This document shows positions 1 through 13,100 of a stretch of DNA of 64,000 bases, piece by piece (positions within the stretch are counted from its first letter, which is position 1; every line of letters begins with the position of its first letter). Position numbers and translations under genes: made by a program. The notes beneath the pieces were generated by a model, which had not been told where the DNA came from, did not search any database, and saw nothing but the letters and a program-made list of their open reading frames with translations. The stretch lies in NCBI GenBank assembly GCA_026168455.1, contig CM047430.1:68983044-69047043 (forward strand), in the 5' to 3' direction. The stretch is from Theocolax elegans (lineage: Eukaryota > Arthropoda > Insecta > Hymenoptera > Cerocephalidae).

Positions 1-32
1 ATATTGCATGTTAACTCAATCCACCCCGCAAC

Positions 33-129
33 GGAACGAAATCTAAATATTTGAATATTTGGCCTTCTTTGCCGGTTTATGTGTGTATATACATGTAAAA
101 ATGCATGTTAATTCAATTCACCCGGCAAT
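33..129 (+). repeat. Reference 97-bp satellite monomer
   Basis: One complete unit, chosen to begin at the constant GGAACGAAATCT. In order it holds: the constant start; an A/T block with AAATTT-like tracts; a short variable segment (here GGCCTTCTTTGCCGG); a TG/TA stretch with the palindrome GTATATAC; ATGCAT; and a TTCAATTCACCCGGCAA tail leading into the next unit. The length is 97 bp, which is not a multiple of three, so each successive monomer is read in a new frame. I do not recognise the family from memory. Confidence 0.95.
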
Positions 130-517
130 GGAACGAATTCTAAAAATTGGAAAATTTCGACTTCATAGCCGGTTTATACGTGTATATACGTGAAAAAAAG
201 CATTTGAATTCAAAGCACCCGGCTAAGGAACGAAATCTAAAAATTTAAAAATTTCGACTTCATAGCCGGTTTATGTGTGTATATACATGTAATATTGCAT
301 GTTAACTCAATGCACCCGGCAACGGAACGAGATCTAAAAATTTGAAAATTTGGACTTCCTAGCTGGTTTTTGTGTGTATATACGTGTAAAAATGCATTTC
401 AATTCAAAGCACCCGGCTATGGAACGAAATCTAAAAATTTGAAAATTTCGACTTCTTTGCCGGGTTATGTGTGTATATACGTGTAAAAATGCATGATAAC
501 TCAATCCACCCGGCAAC

Positions 518-659
518 GGAACGAAATCTAAATATTTGAAAATTTGGCCTTCTTTGCCGGTTTATGTGTGTATATACGTGTAAAAATGCATGTTAATTCA
601 ATCCGGTTTATATGTGTTTATACGAGAAAAAAGCATTTCAATTCAAAGCACCCGGCTAT
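518..659 (+). repeat. Compound 142-bp monomer (internal 52-bp loss), first of 18
   Basis: Here the tail TTCAATCC runs straight into GGTTTATATGTG from the middle of the next monomer, so two units (194 bp) are fused into 142 bp. The lost part is the end of one monomer and the first half of the next. The same junction occurs with GG at 605, 5107, 6510, 8590, 10379, 12459, 17711, 19879, 20603, 21131, 22635, 30719, 31819, 41081, 43325, 53979, 56725 and 57445. A shared, exact breakpoint means one deletion event that was then spread by array duplication, and it serves as a marker for higher-order units. Two bases (CC) are shared at the breakpoint. Confidence 0.93.
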
Positions 660-1916
660 GGAACGAAATCTAAAAATTTGAAAATTTGGCCTTCTTTGCC
701 GGTTTATGAGTGTATATACATGTAAAAATGCATGTTAATTCAATCCACCCGGCAATGGAACGAAATCTAAAAATTTGAAAATATCGAATTCATAGCCGAT
801 TTATGCGTGTATATACGTGAGAAAAAGCATTTGAATTCAAAGCACCCGGCTATGGAACGAAATCTAAAAATATGAAAATTTGGACTTCCTAGCTGGTTTA
901 TGTGTGTATATTCGTGTAATATTGCATGTTAATTCAATCCACCCGGCAATGGAACGAAATCTAAATATTTGAAAATTTTGACTTCTTAGCCGGTTTATAT
1001 GTGTTTATACGAGAAAAAAGCATTTGAATTCAAAGCACCCGGCTATGGAACGAAATCTAAAAATTTGAAAATTTCGACTTCTTTGCCGGGTTATGTGTGT
1101 ATATACGTGAAAAAAAGCATTTGAATTCAAACCACCCGGCTATGGAACGAAAACTAAAAATTTGAAAATTTGGCCTTCTTTGCCGGTTTATGTGTGTATA
1201 TACATGTAAAAATGCATGTTAATTCAATCCACCCGGCAATGGAACGAAATCTAAAAATTTGAAAATATCGACTTCATAGCCGTTTATGCGTGTATATACG
1301 TGAAAAAAAGCATTTGAATTCAAACCACCCGCCTATGGAACGAAATCTAAAAATATGAAAATTTGGACTTCCTAGCTGGTTATGTGTGTATATACGTGTA
1401 AAAATGCATGTTAATTCAATCCACCCGGCAGTGGAACGAAATCTAAAAATTTGAAAATTTGGACTTCTATGCTGGTTTATGTGTGTATATACGTGTAATA
1501 TTGCATGTTAATTCAATCCACCCGGCAGTGGAACGAAATCTAAAAATTTGAAAATTTGGACTTCTATGCTGGTTTATGTGTGTATATACGTGTAATATTG
1601 CATGTTAATTCAATCCACCCGGCAACGGAACGAAATCTAAAAATTTGAAAATTTGGACTTCCTAGCTGGTTTATGTGTATATATACGTGTAATATTGCAT
1701 GTTAATTCAATCCACCCGGCAATGGAACGAAATCTAAAAATTTGAAAATATTGACTTCATAGACGGTTTATGCGTGTATATACGTGTAATATTGCATGTT
1801 AACATCAATCCACCCGGCAACGGAACGAAAGCTAAATATTTGAAAATTTGGCCTTCTTTGCCGGTTTATGTGTGTATATACATGTAAAAAATGCATGTTA
1901 ATTCAATCCACCCGGC

Positions 1917-2692
1917 AACAGAAAGAAATCTAAAAATTTGAAAATATCGAATTCATAGCCCGGTTTATGCGTGTATATACGTAAAAAAAAAGCATTTGAA
2001 TTCAAAGCACCCGCTATGGAACGAAATCTAAAAATATGAAATTTGGACTTCCTAGGCTGGTTTATGTGTGTATATTCGTGTAATATTGCATGTTAATTTA
2101 ATCCACCCGGCAATGGAACGAAATCTAAAAATTTGAAAATTTTGACTTCATAGACGGTTTATGCGTGTATATACGTGTAATATTGCATGTTAACTCAATC
2201 CACCCGGCAACGGAACGAAATCTAAATATTTGAAAATTTGGCCTTCTTTGCCGGTTTATGTGTGTATATACATGTAAAAATGCATGTTAATTCAATCCAC
2301 CCGGCAACAGAAAGAAATCTAAAAATTTGAAAATATCGAATTCATAGCCGGTTTATGCGTGTATATACGTAAAAAAAGCATTTGAATTCAAAGCACCCGG
2401 CTATGGAACGAAATCTAAAAATATGAAAATTTGGACTTCCTAGCTGGTTATGTGTGTATATTCGTGTAATATTGCATGTTAATTTAATCCACCCGGCAAT
2501 GGAACGAAATCTAAAAATTTGAAAATTTTGACTTCATAGACGGTTTATGCGTGTATATACGTGTAATATTGCATGTTAACTCAATCCACCCGGCAACGGA
2601 ACGAAATCTAAATATTTGAAAATTTGGCCTTCTTTGCCGGTTTATGTGTGTATATACATGTAAAAATGCATTTTAATTCAATCCACGCGGCA
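1917..2692 (+). repeat. Four-monomer (388-bp) higher-order unit, two copies
   Basis: The variant CAACAGAAAGAAATC appears at 1917 and 2305, 388 bp apart, which is four 97-bp monomers. Each copy has the same monomer order: a CAGAAAG monomer whose tail is GTAAAAAAAGCATTTG, a CTATGG monomer with ATATGAAAATT, an AATTTAATCC-tailed neighbour, and an AAATATTTG/GGCCTTC monomer. The same unit recurs at 45947-47010, 49087-50990 and 61368-62430 in different copy numbers, and singly near 14908. Confidence 0.82.
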
Positions 2693-5600
2693 ATGGAACG
2701 AAATCTAAAAATTTGAAAATTTCGACTTCATAGCCGGTTTATGTGTGTATATACATGTAATATTGCATGTTAACTCAATGCACCCAGCAACGGAACGAAA
2801 TCTAAAAATTTGAAAATTTGGACTTCCTAGCTGGTTTATGTGTATATATACGTGTAATATTGCTTGTTAATTCAATCCACCCCCCAACGGAACGAAATCT
2901 AAAAATTTGAAAATTTTGACTTCATAGACGGTTTATGCGTGTATAAACGTGTAAAAATGCATGTTAATTCAATCCACCCGGCAGTGGAACGAAATCTAAA
3001 AATTTGAAAATTTCGACTTCATAGCCGGTTTATGCGTGTATATACGTGTAATATTGCATGTTTACTCAATCCACCCGGCAACGGAACGAAATCTAAAAAT
3101 TTGAAATTTGACCTTCCTTGCCAGTTTAGGTGTGTATATACATGTAAAAATGCATTTTAATTCAATCCACGCGGGAATGGAACGAAATCTAAAAATTTGA
3201 AAATTTCGACTTCATAGCCGGTTTATGTGTGTATTTACATGTAATATTGTATGTTAACTCAATGCACCCGGCAACGGAAAGAAATCTAAAAATTTGAAAG
3301 TTTGGACTTCCTAGCTGGTTTATGTGTGTATATACGTGTAATATTGCATGTTAACTCAATCCACCCCGCAACGGAACGAAATCTAAATATTTGAATATTT
3401 GGCCTTCTTTGCCGGTTTATGTGTGTATATACATGTAAAAATGCATGTTAATTCAATTCACCCAGCAATGGAACGAAATCTAAAAATTGGAAAATTTCGA
3501 CTTCATAGCCGGTTTATACGTGTATATACGTGAAAAAAAGCATTTGAATTCAAAGCACCCGGCTAAGGAACGAAATCTAAAAATTTGAAAATTTCGACTT
3601 CTTTGCCGGGTTATGTGTGTATATACGTGTAAAAATGCATGATAACTCACTCCACCCGGCAACGGAACGAAATCTAAATATTTGAAAATTTGGCCTTCTT
3701 TGCCGGTTTATGTGTGTATATACATGTAAAAATGCATTTTAATTCAATCCACGCGGCAATGGAACGAAATCTAAAAATTTGAAAATTCGACTTCATAGCC
3801 AGTTTAGGTGTGTATATACATGTAAAAATGCATTTTAATTCAATCCACGCGGCAATGGAACGAAATCTAAAAATTTGAAAATTTCGACTTCATAGCCGGT
3901 TTATGTGCGTATATACATGTAATATTGCATGTTAACTCAATGCACCCAGCAACGGAACGAAATCTAAAAATTTGAAAATTTGGACTTCCTAGCTGGTTTA
4001 TGTGTATATATACGTGTACTATTGCTTGTTAATTTAATCCACCCCGCAACGGAACGAAATCTAAAAATTTGAAAATTTTGACTTCATAGACGGTTTCTGC
4101 GTGTATAAACGTGTAAAAATGCATGTTAATTCAATCCACCCGGCAGTGGAACGAAATCTAAAAATTTGAAAATTTCGACTTCATAGCCGGTTTATGCGTG
4201 TATATACGTGTAATATTGCATGTTTACTCAATCCACCCGGCAACGGAACGAAATCTAAAAATTTGAAAATTTGGCCTTCCTTGCCAGTTTAGGTGTGTAT
4301 ATACATGTAAAAATGCATTTTAATTCAATCCACGCGGCAATGGAACGAAATCTAAAAATTTGAAAATTTCGACTTCATAGCCGGTTTATGTGTATATTTA
4401 CATGTAATATTGTATGTTAACTCAATGCACCCGGCAACGGAAAGAAATCTAAAAATTTGAAAGTTTGGACTTCCTAGCTGGTTTATGTGTGTATATACGT
4501 GTAATATTGCATGTTAACTCAATCCACCCCGCAACGGAACGAAATCTAAATATTTGAATATTTGGCCTTCTTTGCCGGTTTATATGTGTATATACGTGAA
4601 AAAAAGCATTTGAATTCAATCCACGCGGCAATGGAACGAAATCTAAAAATTTGAAAATTTCGACTTCTTTGCCGGGTTATGAGTGTATATACATGTAAAA
4701 ATGCATGTTAATTCAATCCACCCGGCAATGGAACGAAATCTAAAAATTTGAAAATTTCGACTTCTTTGCCGGGTTATGTGTGTATATACGTGAAAAAAAG
4801 CATTTGAATTCAAAGCACCCGGCAGTGGAACGAAATCTAAAAATTTGAAAATATCGACTTCATAGCCGGTTTATGCGTGTATATACGAGAAAAAAGCATT
4901 TGAATTCAATGCACCCGGCTATGGAACGAAATCTAAAAATTTGAAAATTTCGACTTCTTTGCCGGGTTATGTGTGTATATACGTGTAAAAATGCATGATA
5001 ACTCAATCCACCCGGCAACTGAACGAAATCTAAATATTTGAAAATTTGGCCTTCTTTGCCGGTTTATGTGTGTATATACGTGTAAAAATGCATGTTAATT
5101 CAATCCGGTTTATATGTGTTTATACGAGAAAAAAGCATTTCAATTCAAAGCACCCGGCTATGGAACGAAATCTAAAAATTTGAAAATTTCGACTTCTTAG
5201 CCGGTTTATGCGTGTATATACGTGTAATATTGCATGTTAACTCATTCCACCCCGCAACGGAACGAAATCTAAATATTTAAATATTTGGCCTTCTTTGCCG
5301 GTTTATGTGTGTATATACATGTAAAAATGCATTTTAATTCAATCCACGCGGCAATGGAACGAAATCTAAAAATTTGAAAATTTCGACTTCATAGCCGGTT
5401 TATGCGTGTATAAACGTGTAAAAATGCATGTTAATTCAATCCACCTGGCAGTGGAACAAAATCTAAAAATTTGAAAATTTCGACTTCATAGCCGGTTTAT
5501 GCGTGTATATACGTGTAATATTGCATGTTTACTCAATCCACCCGGCAACGGAACGAAATCTAAAAATTTGAAAATTTGGCCTTCCTTGCCAGTTTAGGTG

Positions 5601-6022
5601 TGTATATACATGTAAAAATGCATTTTAATTCAATCCACGCGGCAATGGAACGAAATCTAAAAATTTGAAAATTTCGACTTCATAGCCGGTATATGTGTGT
5701 ATTTACATGTAATATTGTATGTTAACTCAATGCACCCGGCAACGGAAAGAAATCTAAAAATTTGAAAGTTTGGACTTCCTAGCTGGTTTATGTGTGTATA
5801 TACGTGTAATATTGCATGTTAACTCAATCCACCCCGCAACGTAACGAAATCTAAATATTTGAATATTTGGCCTTCTTTGCCGGTTTATGTGTGTATATAC
5901 ATGTAAAAATGCATGTTAATTCAATTCACCCGGCAATGGAACGAAATCTAAAAATTGGAAAATTTCGACTTCATAGCCGGTTCATACGTGTATATACGTG
6001 AAAAAAAGCATTTGAATTCAAA

Positions 6023-8102
6023 GCACCCGGCTAAGGAACGAAATCTAAAAATTTGAAAATTTCGACTTCATAGCCGGTTTATGTGTGTATATACATGTAA
6101 TATTGCATGTTAACGCAATGCACCCGGCAACGGAACGAAATCTAAAAATTTGAAAATTTGGACTACCTAGCTGGTTTTTGTGTGTATATACGTGTAAAAA
6201 TGCATTTGAATTCAAAGCACCCGGCTATGGAACGAAATCTAAAAATTTGAAAATTTCGACTTCATAGCCGGTATATGTGTGTATTTACATGTAATATTGT
6301 ATGTTAACTCAATGCACCCGGCAACGGAAAGAAATCTAAAAATTTGAAAGTTTGGACTTCCTAGCTGGTTTATGTGTGTATATACGTGTAATATTGCATG
6401 ATAACTCAATCCACCCGGCAACGGAACGAAATCTAAATATTTGAAAATTTGGCCTTCTTTGCCGGTTTATGTGTGTATATACGTGTAAAAATGCATGTTA
6501 ATTCAATCCGGTTTATATGTGTTTATACGAGAAAAAAGCATTTCAATTCAAAGCACCCGGCTATGGAACGAAATCTAAAAATTTGAAAATTTGGCCTTCT
6601 TTGCCGGTTTATGTGTGTATATACATGTAAAAATGCATGTTAATTCAATTCACCCGGCAATGGAACGAAATCTAAAAATTGGAAAATTTCGACTTCATAG
6701 CCGGTTTATACGTGTATATACGTGAAAAAAAGCATTTGAATTCAAAGCACCCGGCTAAGGAACGAAATCTAAAAATTTGAAAATTTCGACTTCTTTGCCG
6801 GGTTATGTGTGTATATACGTGTAAAAATGCATGATAACTCAATCCACCCGGCAACGGAACGAAATCTAAATATTTGAAAATTTGGCCTTCTTTGCCGGTT
6901 TATGTGTGTATATACATGTAAAAATGCATTTTAATTCAATCCACGCGGCAATGGAACGAAATCTAAAAATTTGAAAATTCGACTTCATAGCCAGTTTAGG
7001 TGTGTATATACATGTAAAAATGCATTTTAATTCAATCCACGCGGCAATGGAACGAAATCTAAAAATTTGAAAATTTCGACTTCATAGCCGGTTTATGTGC
7101 GTATATACATGTAATATTGCATGTTAACTCAATGCACCCAGCAACGGAACGAAATCTAAAAATTTGAAAATTTGGACTTCCTAGCTGGTTTATGTGTATA
7201 TATACGTGTAATATTGCTTGTTAATTCAATCCACCCCGCAACGGAACGAAATCTAAAAATTTGAAAATTTTGACTTCATAGACGGTTTCTGCGTGTATAA
7301 ACGTGTAAAAATGCATGTTAATTCAATCCACCCGGCAGTGGAACGAAATCTAAAAATTTGAAAATTTCGACTTCATAGCCGGTTTATGCGTGTATATACG
7401 TGTAATATTGCATGTTTACTCAATCCACCCGGCAACGGAACGAAATCTAAAAATTTGAAAATTTGGCCTTCCTTGCCAGTTTAGGTGTGTATATACATGT
7501 AAAAATGCATTTTAATTCAATCCACGCGGCAATGGAACGAAATCTAAAAATTTGAAAATTTCGACTTCATAGCCGGTTTATGTGTATATTTACATGTAAT
7601 ATTGTATGTTAACTCAATGCACCCGGCAACGGAAAGAAATCTAAAAATTTGAAAGTTTGGACTTCCTAGCTGGTTTATGTGTGTCTATACGTGTAATATT
7701 GCATGTTAACTCAATCCACCCCGCAACGGAACGAAATCTAAATATTTGAATATTTGGCCTTCTTTGCCGGTTTATATGTGTATATACGTGAAAAAAAGCA
7801 TTTGAATTCAAACCACCCGGCTATGGAACGAAAACTAAAAATTTGAAAATTTGGCCTTCTTTGCCGGTTTATGAGTGTATATACATGTAAAAATGCATGT
7901 TAATTCAATCCACCCGGCAATGGAACGAAATCTAAAAATTTGAAAATTTCGACTTCTTTGCCGGGTTATGTGTGTATATACGTGTAAAAATGCATGTTAA
8001 TTCATTCCACCCGGCAGTGGAACGAAATCTAAAAATTTGAAAATATCGACTTCATAGCCGGTTTATGCGTGTATATACGAGAAAAAAGCATTTGAATTCA
8101 AT
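6023..8102 (+). repeat. 2080-bp higher-order unit, copy 1 of a tandem duplication
   Basis: The unit is 20 full monomers plus one 142-bp compound monomer (2082 bp), less two one-base deletions. Every stretch I compared with 8103-10182 matches at an offset of exactly 2080. That includes private variants such as GACTACCTAG (6161 and 8241), TTAACGCAATG (6111 and 8191), GTGTCTATAC (7681 and 9761) and AATTCGACTT (near 6976 and 9056). The left edge is set where 6021 reads AAGCACC but 8101 reads ATGCACC. Confidence 0.88.
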
Positions 8103-10182
8103 GCACCCGGCTAAGGAACGAAATCTAAAAATTTGAAAATTTCGACTTCATAGCCGGTTTATGTGTGTATATACATGTAATATTGCATGTTAACGCAATG
8201 CACCCGGCAACGGAACGAAATCTAAAAATTTGAAAATTTGGACTACCTAGCTGGTTTTTGTGTGTATATACGTGTAAAAATGCATTTGAATTCAAAGCAC
8301 CCGGCTATGGAACGAAATCTAAAAATTTGAAAATTTCGACTTCATAGCCGGTATATGTGTGTATTTACATGTAATATTGTATGTTAACTCAATGCACCCG
8401 GCAACGGAAAGAAATCTAAAAATTTGAAAGTTTGGACTTCCTAGCTGGTTTATGTGTGTATATACGTGTAATATTGCATGATAACTCAATCCACCCGGCA
8501 ACGGAACGAAATCTAAATATTTGAAAATTTGGCCTTCTTTGCCGGTTTATGTGTGTATATACGTGTAAAAATGCATGTTAATTCAATCCGGTTTATATGT
8601 GTTTATACGAGAAAAAAGCATTTCAATTCAAAGCACCCGGCTATGGAACGAAATCTAAAAATTTGAAAATTTGGCCTTCTTTGCCGGTTTATGTGTGTAT
8701 ATACATGTAAAAATGCATGTTAATTCAATTCACCCGGCAATGGAACGAAATCTAAAAATTGGAAAATTTCGACTTCATAGCCGGTTTATACGTGTATATA
8801 CGTGAAAAAAAGCATTTGAATTCAAAGCACCCGGCTAAGGAACGAAATCTAAAAATTTGAAAATTTCGACTTCTTTGCCGGGTTATGTGTGTATATACGT
8901 GTAAAAATGCATGATAACTCAATCCACCCGGCAACGGAACGAAATCTAAATATTTGAAAATTTGGCCTTCTTTGCCGGTTTATGTGTGTATATACATGTA
9001 AAAATGCATTTTAATTCAATCCACGCGGCAATGGAACGAAATCTAAAAATTTGAAAATTCGACTTCATAGCCAGTTTAGGTGTGTATATACATGTAAAAA
9101 TGCATTTTAATTCAATCCACGCGGCAATGGAACGAAATCTAAAAATTTGAAAATTTCGACTTCATAGCCGGTTTATGTGCGTATATACATGTAATATTGC
9201 ATGTTAACTCAATGCACCCAGCAACGGAACGAAATCTAAAAATTTGAAAATTTGGACTTCCTAGCTGGTTTATGTGTATATATACGTGTAATATTGCTTG
9301 TTAATTCAATCCACCCCGCAACGGAACGAAATCTAAAAATTTGAAAATTTTGACTTCATAGACGGTTTCTGCGTGTATAAACGTGTAAAAATGCATGTTA
9401 ATTCAATCCACCCGGCAGTGGAACGAAATCTAAAAATTTGAAAATTTCGACTTCATAGCCGGTTTATGCGTGTATATACGTGTAATATTGCATGTTTACT
9501 CAATCCACCCGGCAACGGAACGAAATCTAAAAATTTGAAAATTTGGCCTTCCTTGCCAGTTTAGGTGTGTATATACATGTAAAAATGCATTTTAATTCAA
9601 TCCACGCGGCAATGGAACGAAATCTAAAAATTTGAAAATTTCGACTTCATAGCCGGTTTATGTGTATATTTACATGTAATATTGTATGTTAACTCAATGC
9701 ACCCGGCAACGGAAAGAAATCTAAAAATTTGAAAGTTTGGACTTCCTAGCTGGTTTATGTGTGTCTATACGTGTAATATTGCATGTTAACTCAATCCACC
9801 CCGCAACGGAACGAAATCTAAATATTTGAATATTTGGCCTTCTTTGCCGGTTTATATGTGTATATACGTGAAAAAAAGCATTTGAATTCAAACCACCCGG
9901 CTATGGAACGAAAACTAAAAATTTGAAAATTTGGCCTTCTTTGCCGGTTTATGAGTGTATATACATGTAAAAATGCATGTTAATTCAATCCACCCGGCAA
10001 TGGAACGAAATCTAAAAATTTGAAAATTTCGACTTCTTTGCCGGGTTATGTGTGTATATACGTGTAAAAATGCATGTTAATTCATTCCACCCGGCAGTGG
10101 AACGAAATCTAAAAATTTGAAAATATCGACTTCATAGCCGGTTTATGCGTGTATATACGAGAAAAAAGCATTTGAATTCAAT
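8103..10182 (+). repeat. 2080-bp higher-order unit, copy 2 of a tandem duplication
   Basis: Second copy of the block at 6023-8102. The match ends near 10183, where this side reads CTATGGAACG and the preceding copy read CTAAGGAACG, so the boundary falls inside a monomer tail. The same 2080-bp offset continues in part beyond the duplication (9921 with 12001, 10381 with 12461, 10901 with 12981) and breaks near 13070. This length class was therefore amplified more than twice, with later rearrangement. Confidence 0.87.
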
Positions 10183-13100
10183 GCACCCGGCTATGGAACG
10201 AAATCTAAAAATTTGAAAATTTCGACTTCTTTGCCGGGTTATGTGTGTATATACGTGTAAAAATGCATGATAACTCAATCCACCCGGCAACGGAACGAAA
10301 TCTAAATATTTGAAAATTTGGCCTTCTTTGCCGGTTTATGTGTGTATATACGTGTAAAAATGCATGTTAATTCAATCCGGTTTATATGTGTTTATACGAG
10401 AAAAAAGCATTTCAATTCAAAGCACCCGGCTATGGAACGAAATCTAAAAATTTGAAAATTTCGACTTCTTAGCCGGTTTATGCGTGTATATACGTGTAAT
10501 ATTGCATGTTAACTCATTCCACCCCGCAACGGAACGAAATCTAAATATTTAAATATTTGGCCTTCTTTGCCGGTTTATGTGTGTATATACATGTAAAAAT
10601 GCATTTTAATTCAATCCACGCGGCAATGGAACGAAATCTAAAAATTTGAAAATTTCGACTTCATAGCCGGTTTATGTGTGTATATACATGTAATATTGCA
10701 TGTTAACTCAATGCACCCAGCAACGGAACGAAATCTAAAAATTTGAAAATTTGGACTTCCTAGCTGGTTTATGTGTATATATACGTGTAATATTGCTTGT
10801 TAATTCAATCCACCCCCCAACGGAACGAAATCTAAAAATTTGAAAATTTTGACTTCATAGACGGTTTATGCGTGTATAAACGTGTAAAAATGCATGTTAA
10901 TTCAATCCACCTGGCAGTGGAACGAAATCTAAAAATTTGAAAATTTCGACTTCATAGCCGGTTTATGCGTGTATATACGTGTAATATTGCATGTTTACTC
11001 AATCCACCCGGCAACGGAACGAAATCTAAAAATTTGAAAATTTGGCCTTCCTTGCCAGTTTAGGTGTGTATATACATGTAAAAATGCATTTTAATTCAAT
11101 CCACGCGGCAATGGAACGAAATCTAAAAATTTGAAAATTTCGACTTCATAGCCGGTATATGTGTGTATTTACATGTAATATTGTATGTTAACTCAATGCA
11201 CCCGGCAACGGAAAGAAATTTAAAAATTTGAAAGTTTGGACTTCCTAGCTGGTTTATGTGTATATATACGTGTAATATTGCTTGTTAATTCAATCCACCC
11301 CCCAACGGAACGAAATCTAAAAATTTGAAAATTTTGACTTCATAGACGGTTTATGCGTGTATAACGTGTAAAAATGCATGTTAATTCAATCCACCTGGCA
11401 GTGGAACGAAATCTAAAAATTTGAAAATTTCGACTTCATAGCCGGTTTATGCGTGTATATACGTGTAATATTGCATGTTTACTCAATCCACCCGGCAACG
11501 GAACGAAATCTAAAAATTTGAAAATTTGGCCTTCCTTGCCAGTTTAGGTGTGTATATACATGTAAAAATGCATTTTAATTCAATCCACGCGGCAATGGAA
11601 CGAAATCTAAAAATTTGAAAATTTCGACTTCATAGCCGGTATATGTGTGTATTTACATGTAATATTGTATGTTAACTCAATGCACCCGGCAACGGAAAGA
11701 AATCTAAAAATTTGAAAGTTTGGACTTCCTAGCTGGTTTATGTGTGTATATACGTGTAATATTGCATGTTAACTCAATCCACCCCGCAACGGAACGAAAT
11801 CTAAATATTTGAATATTTGGCCTTCTTTGCCGGTTTATGTGTGTATATACATGTAAAAATGCATGTTAATTCAATTCACCCGGCAATGGAACGAAATCTA
11901 AAAATTGGAAAATTTCGACTTCATAGCCGGTTCATACGTGTATATACGTGAAAAAAAGCATTTGAATTCAAAGCACCCGGCTAAGGAACGAAATCTAAAA
12001 ATTTGAAAATTTGGCCTTCTTTGCCGGTTTATGAGTGTATATACATGTAAAAATGCATGTTAATTCAATCCACCCGGCAATGGAACGAAATCTAAAAATT
12101 TGAAAATTTCGACTTCTTTGCCGGGTTATGTGTGTATATACGTGTAAAAATGCATGTTAATTCATTCCACCCGGCAGTGGAACGAAATCTAAAAATTTGA
12201 AAATATCGACTTCATAGCCGGTTTATGCGTGTATATACGAGAAAAAAGCATTTGAATTCAATGCACCCGGCTATGGAACGAAATCTAAAAATTTGAAAAT
12301 TTCGACTTCTTTGCCGGGTTATGTGTGTATATACGTGTAAAAATGCATGATAACTCAATCCACCCGGCAACGGAACGAAATCTAAATATTTGAAAATTTG
12401 GCCTTCTTTGCCGGTTTATGTGTGTCTATACGTGTAAAAATGCATGTTAATTCAATCCGGTTTATATGTGTTTATACGAGAAAAAAGCATTTCAATTCAA
12501 AGCACCCGGCTATGGAACGAAATCTAAAAATTTGAAAATTTCGACTTCTTAGCCGGTTTATGCGTGTATATACGTGTAATATTGCATGTTAACTCATTCC
12601 ACCCCGCAACGGAACGAAATCTAAATATTTAAATATTTGGCCTTCTTTGCCGGTTTATGTGTGTATATACATGTAAAAATGCATTTTAATTCAATCCACG
12701 CGGCAATGGAACGAAATCTAAAAATTTGAAAATTTCGACTTCATAGCCGGTTTATGTGTGTATATACATGTAATATTGCATGTTAACTCAATGCACCCAG
12801 CAACGGAACGAAATCTAAAAATTTGAAAATTTGGACTTCCTAGCTGGTTTATGTGTATATATACGTGTAATATTGCTTGTTAATTCAATCCACCCCCCAA
12901 CGGAACGAAATCTAAAAATTTGAAAATTTTGACTTCATAGACGGTTTATGCGTGTATAAACGTGTAAAAATGCATGTTAATTCAATCCACCCGGCAGTGG
13001 AACGAAATCTAAAAATTTGAAAATTTCGACTTCATAGCCGGTTTATGCGTGTATATACGTGTAATATTGTATGTTAACTCAATGCACCCGGCAACGGAAA

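Noticed and set aside
121..137. True CENP-B box
   Set aside because: The spacing between CCCG and CGAA is nine rather than seven bases, and the internal bases do not follow the consensus. It is kept only as a speculative resemblance.
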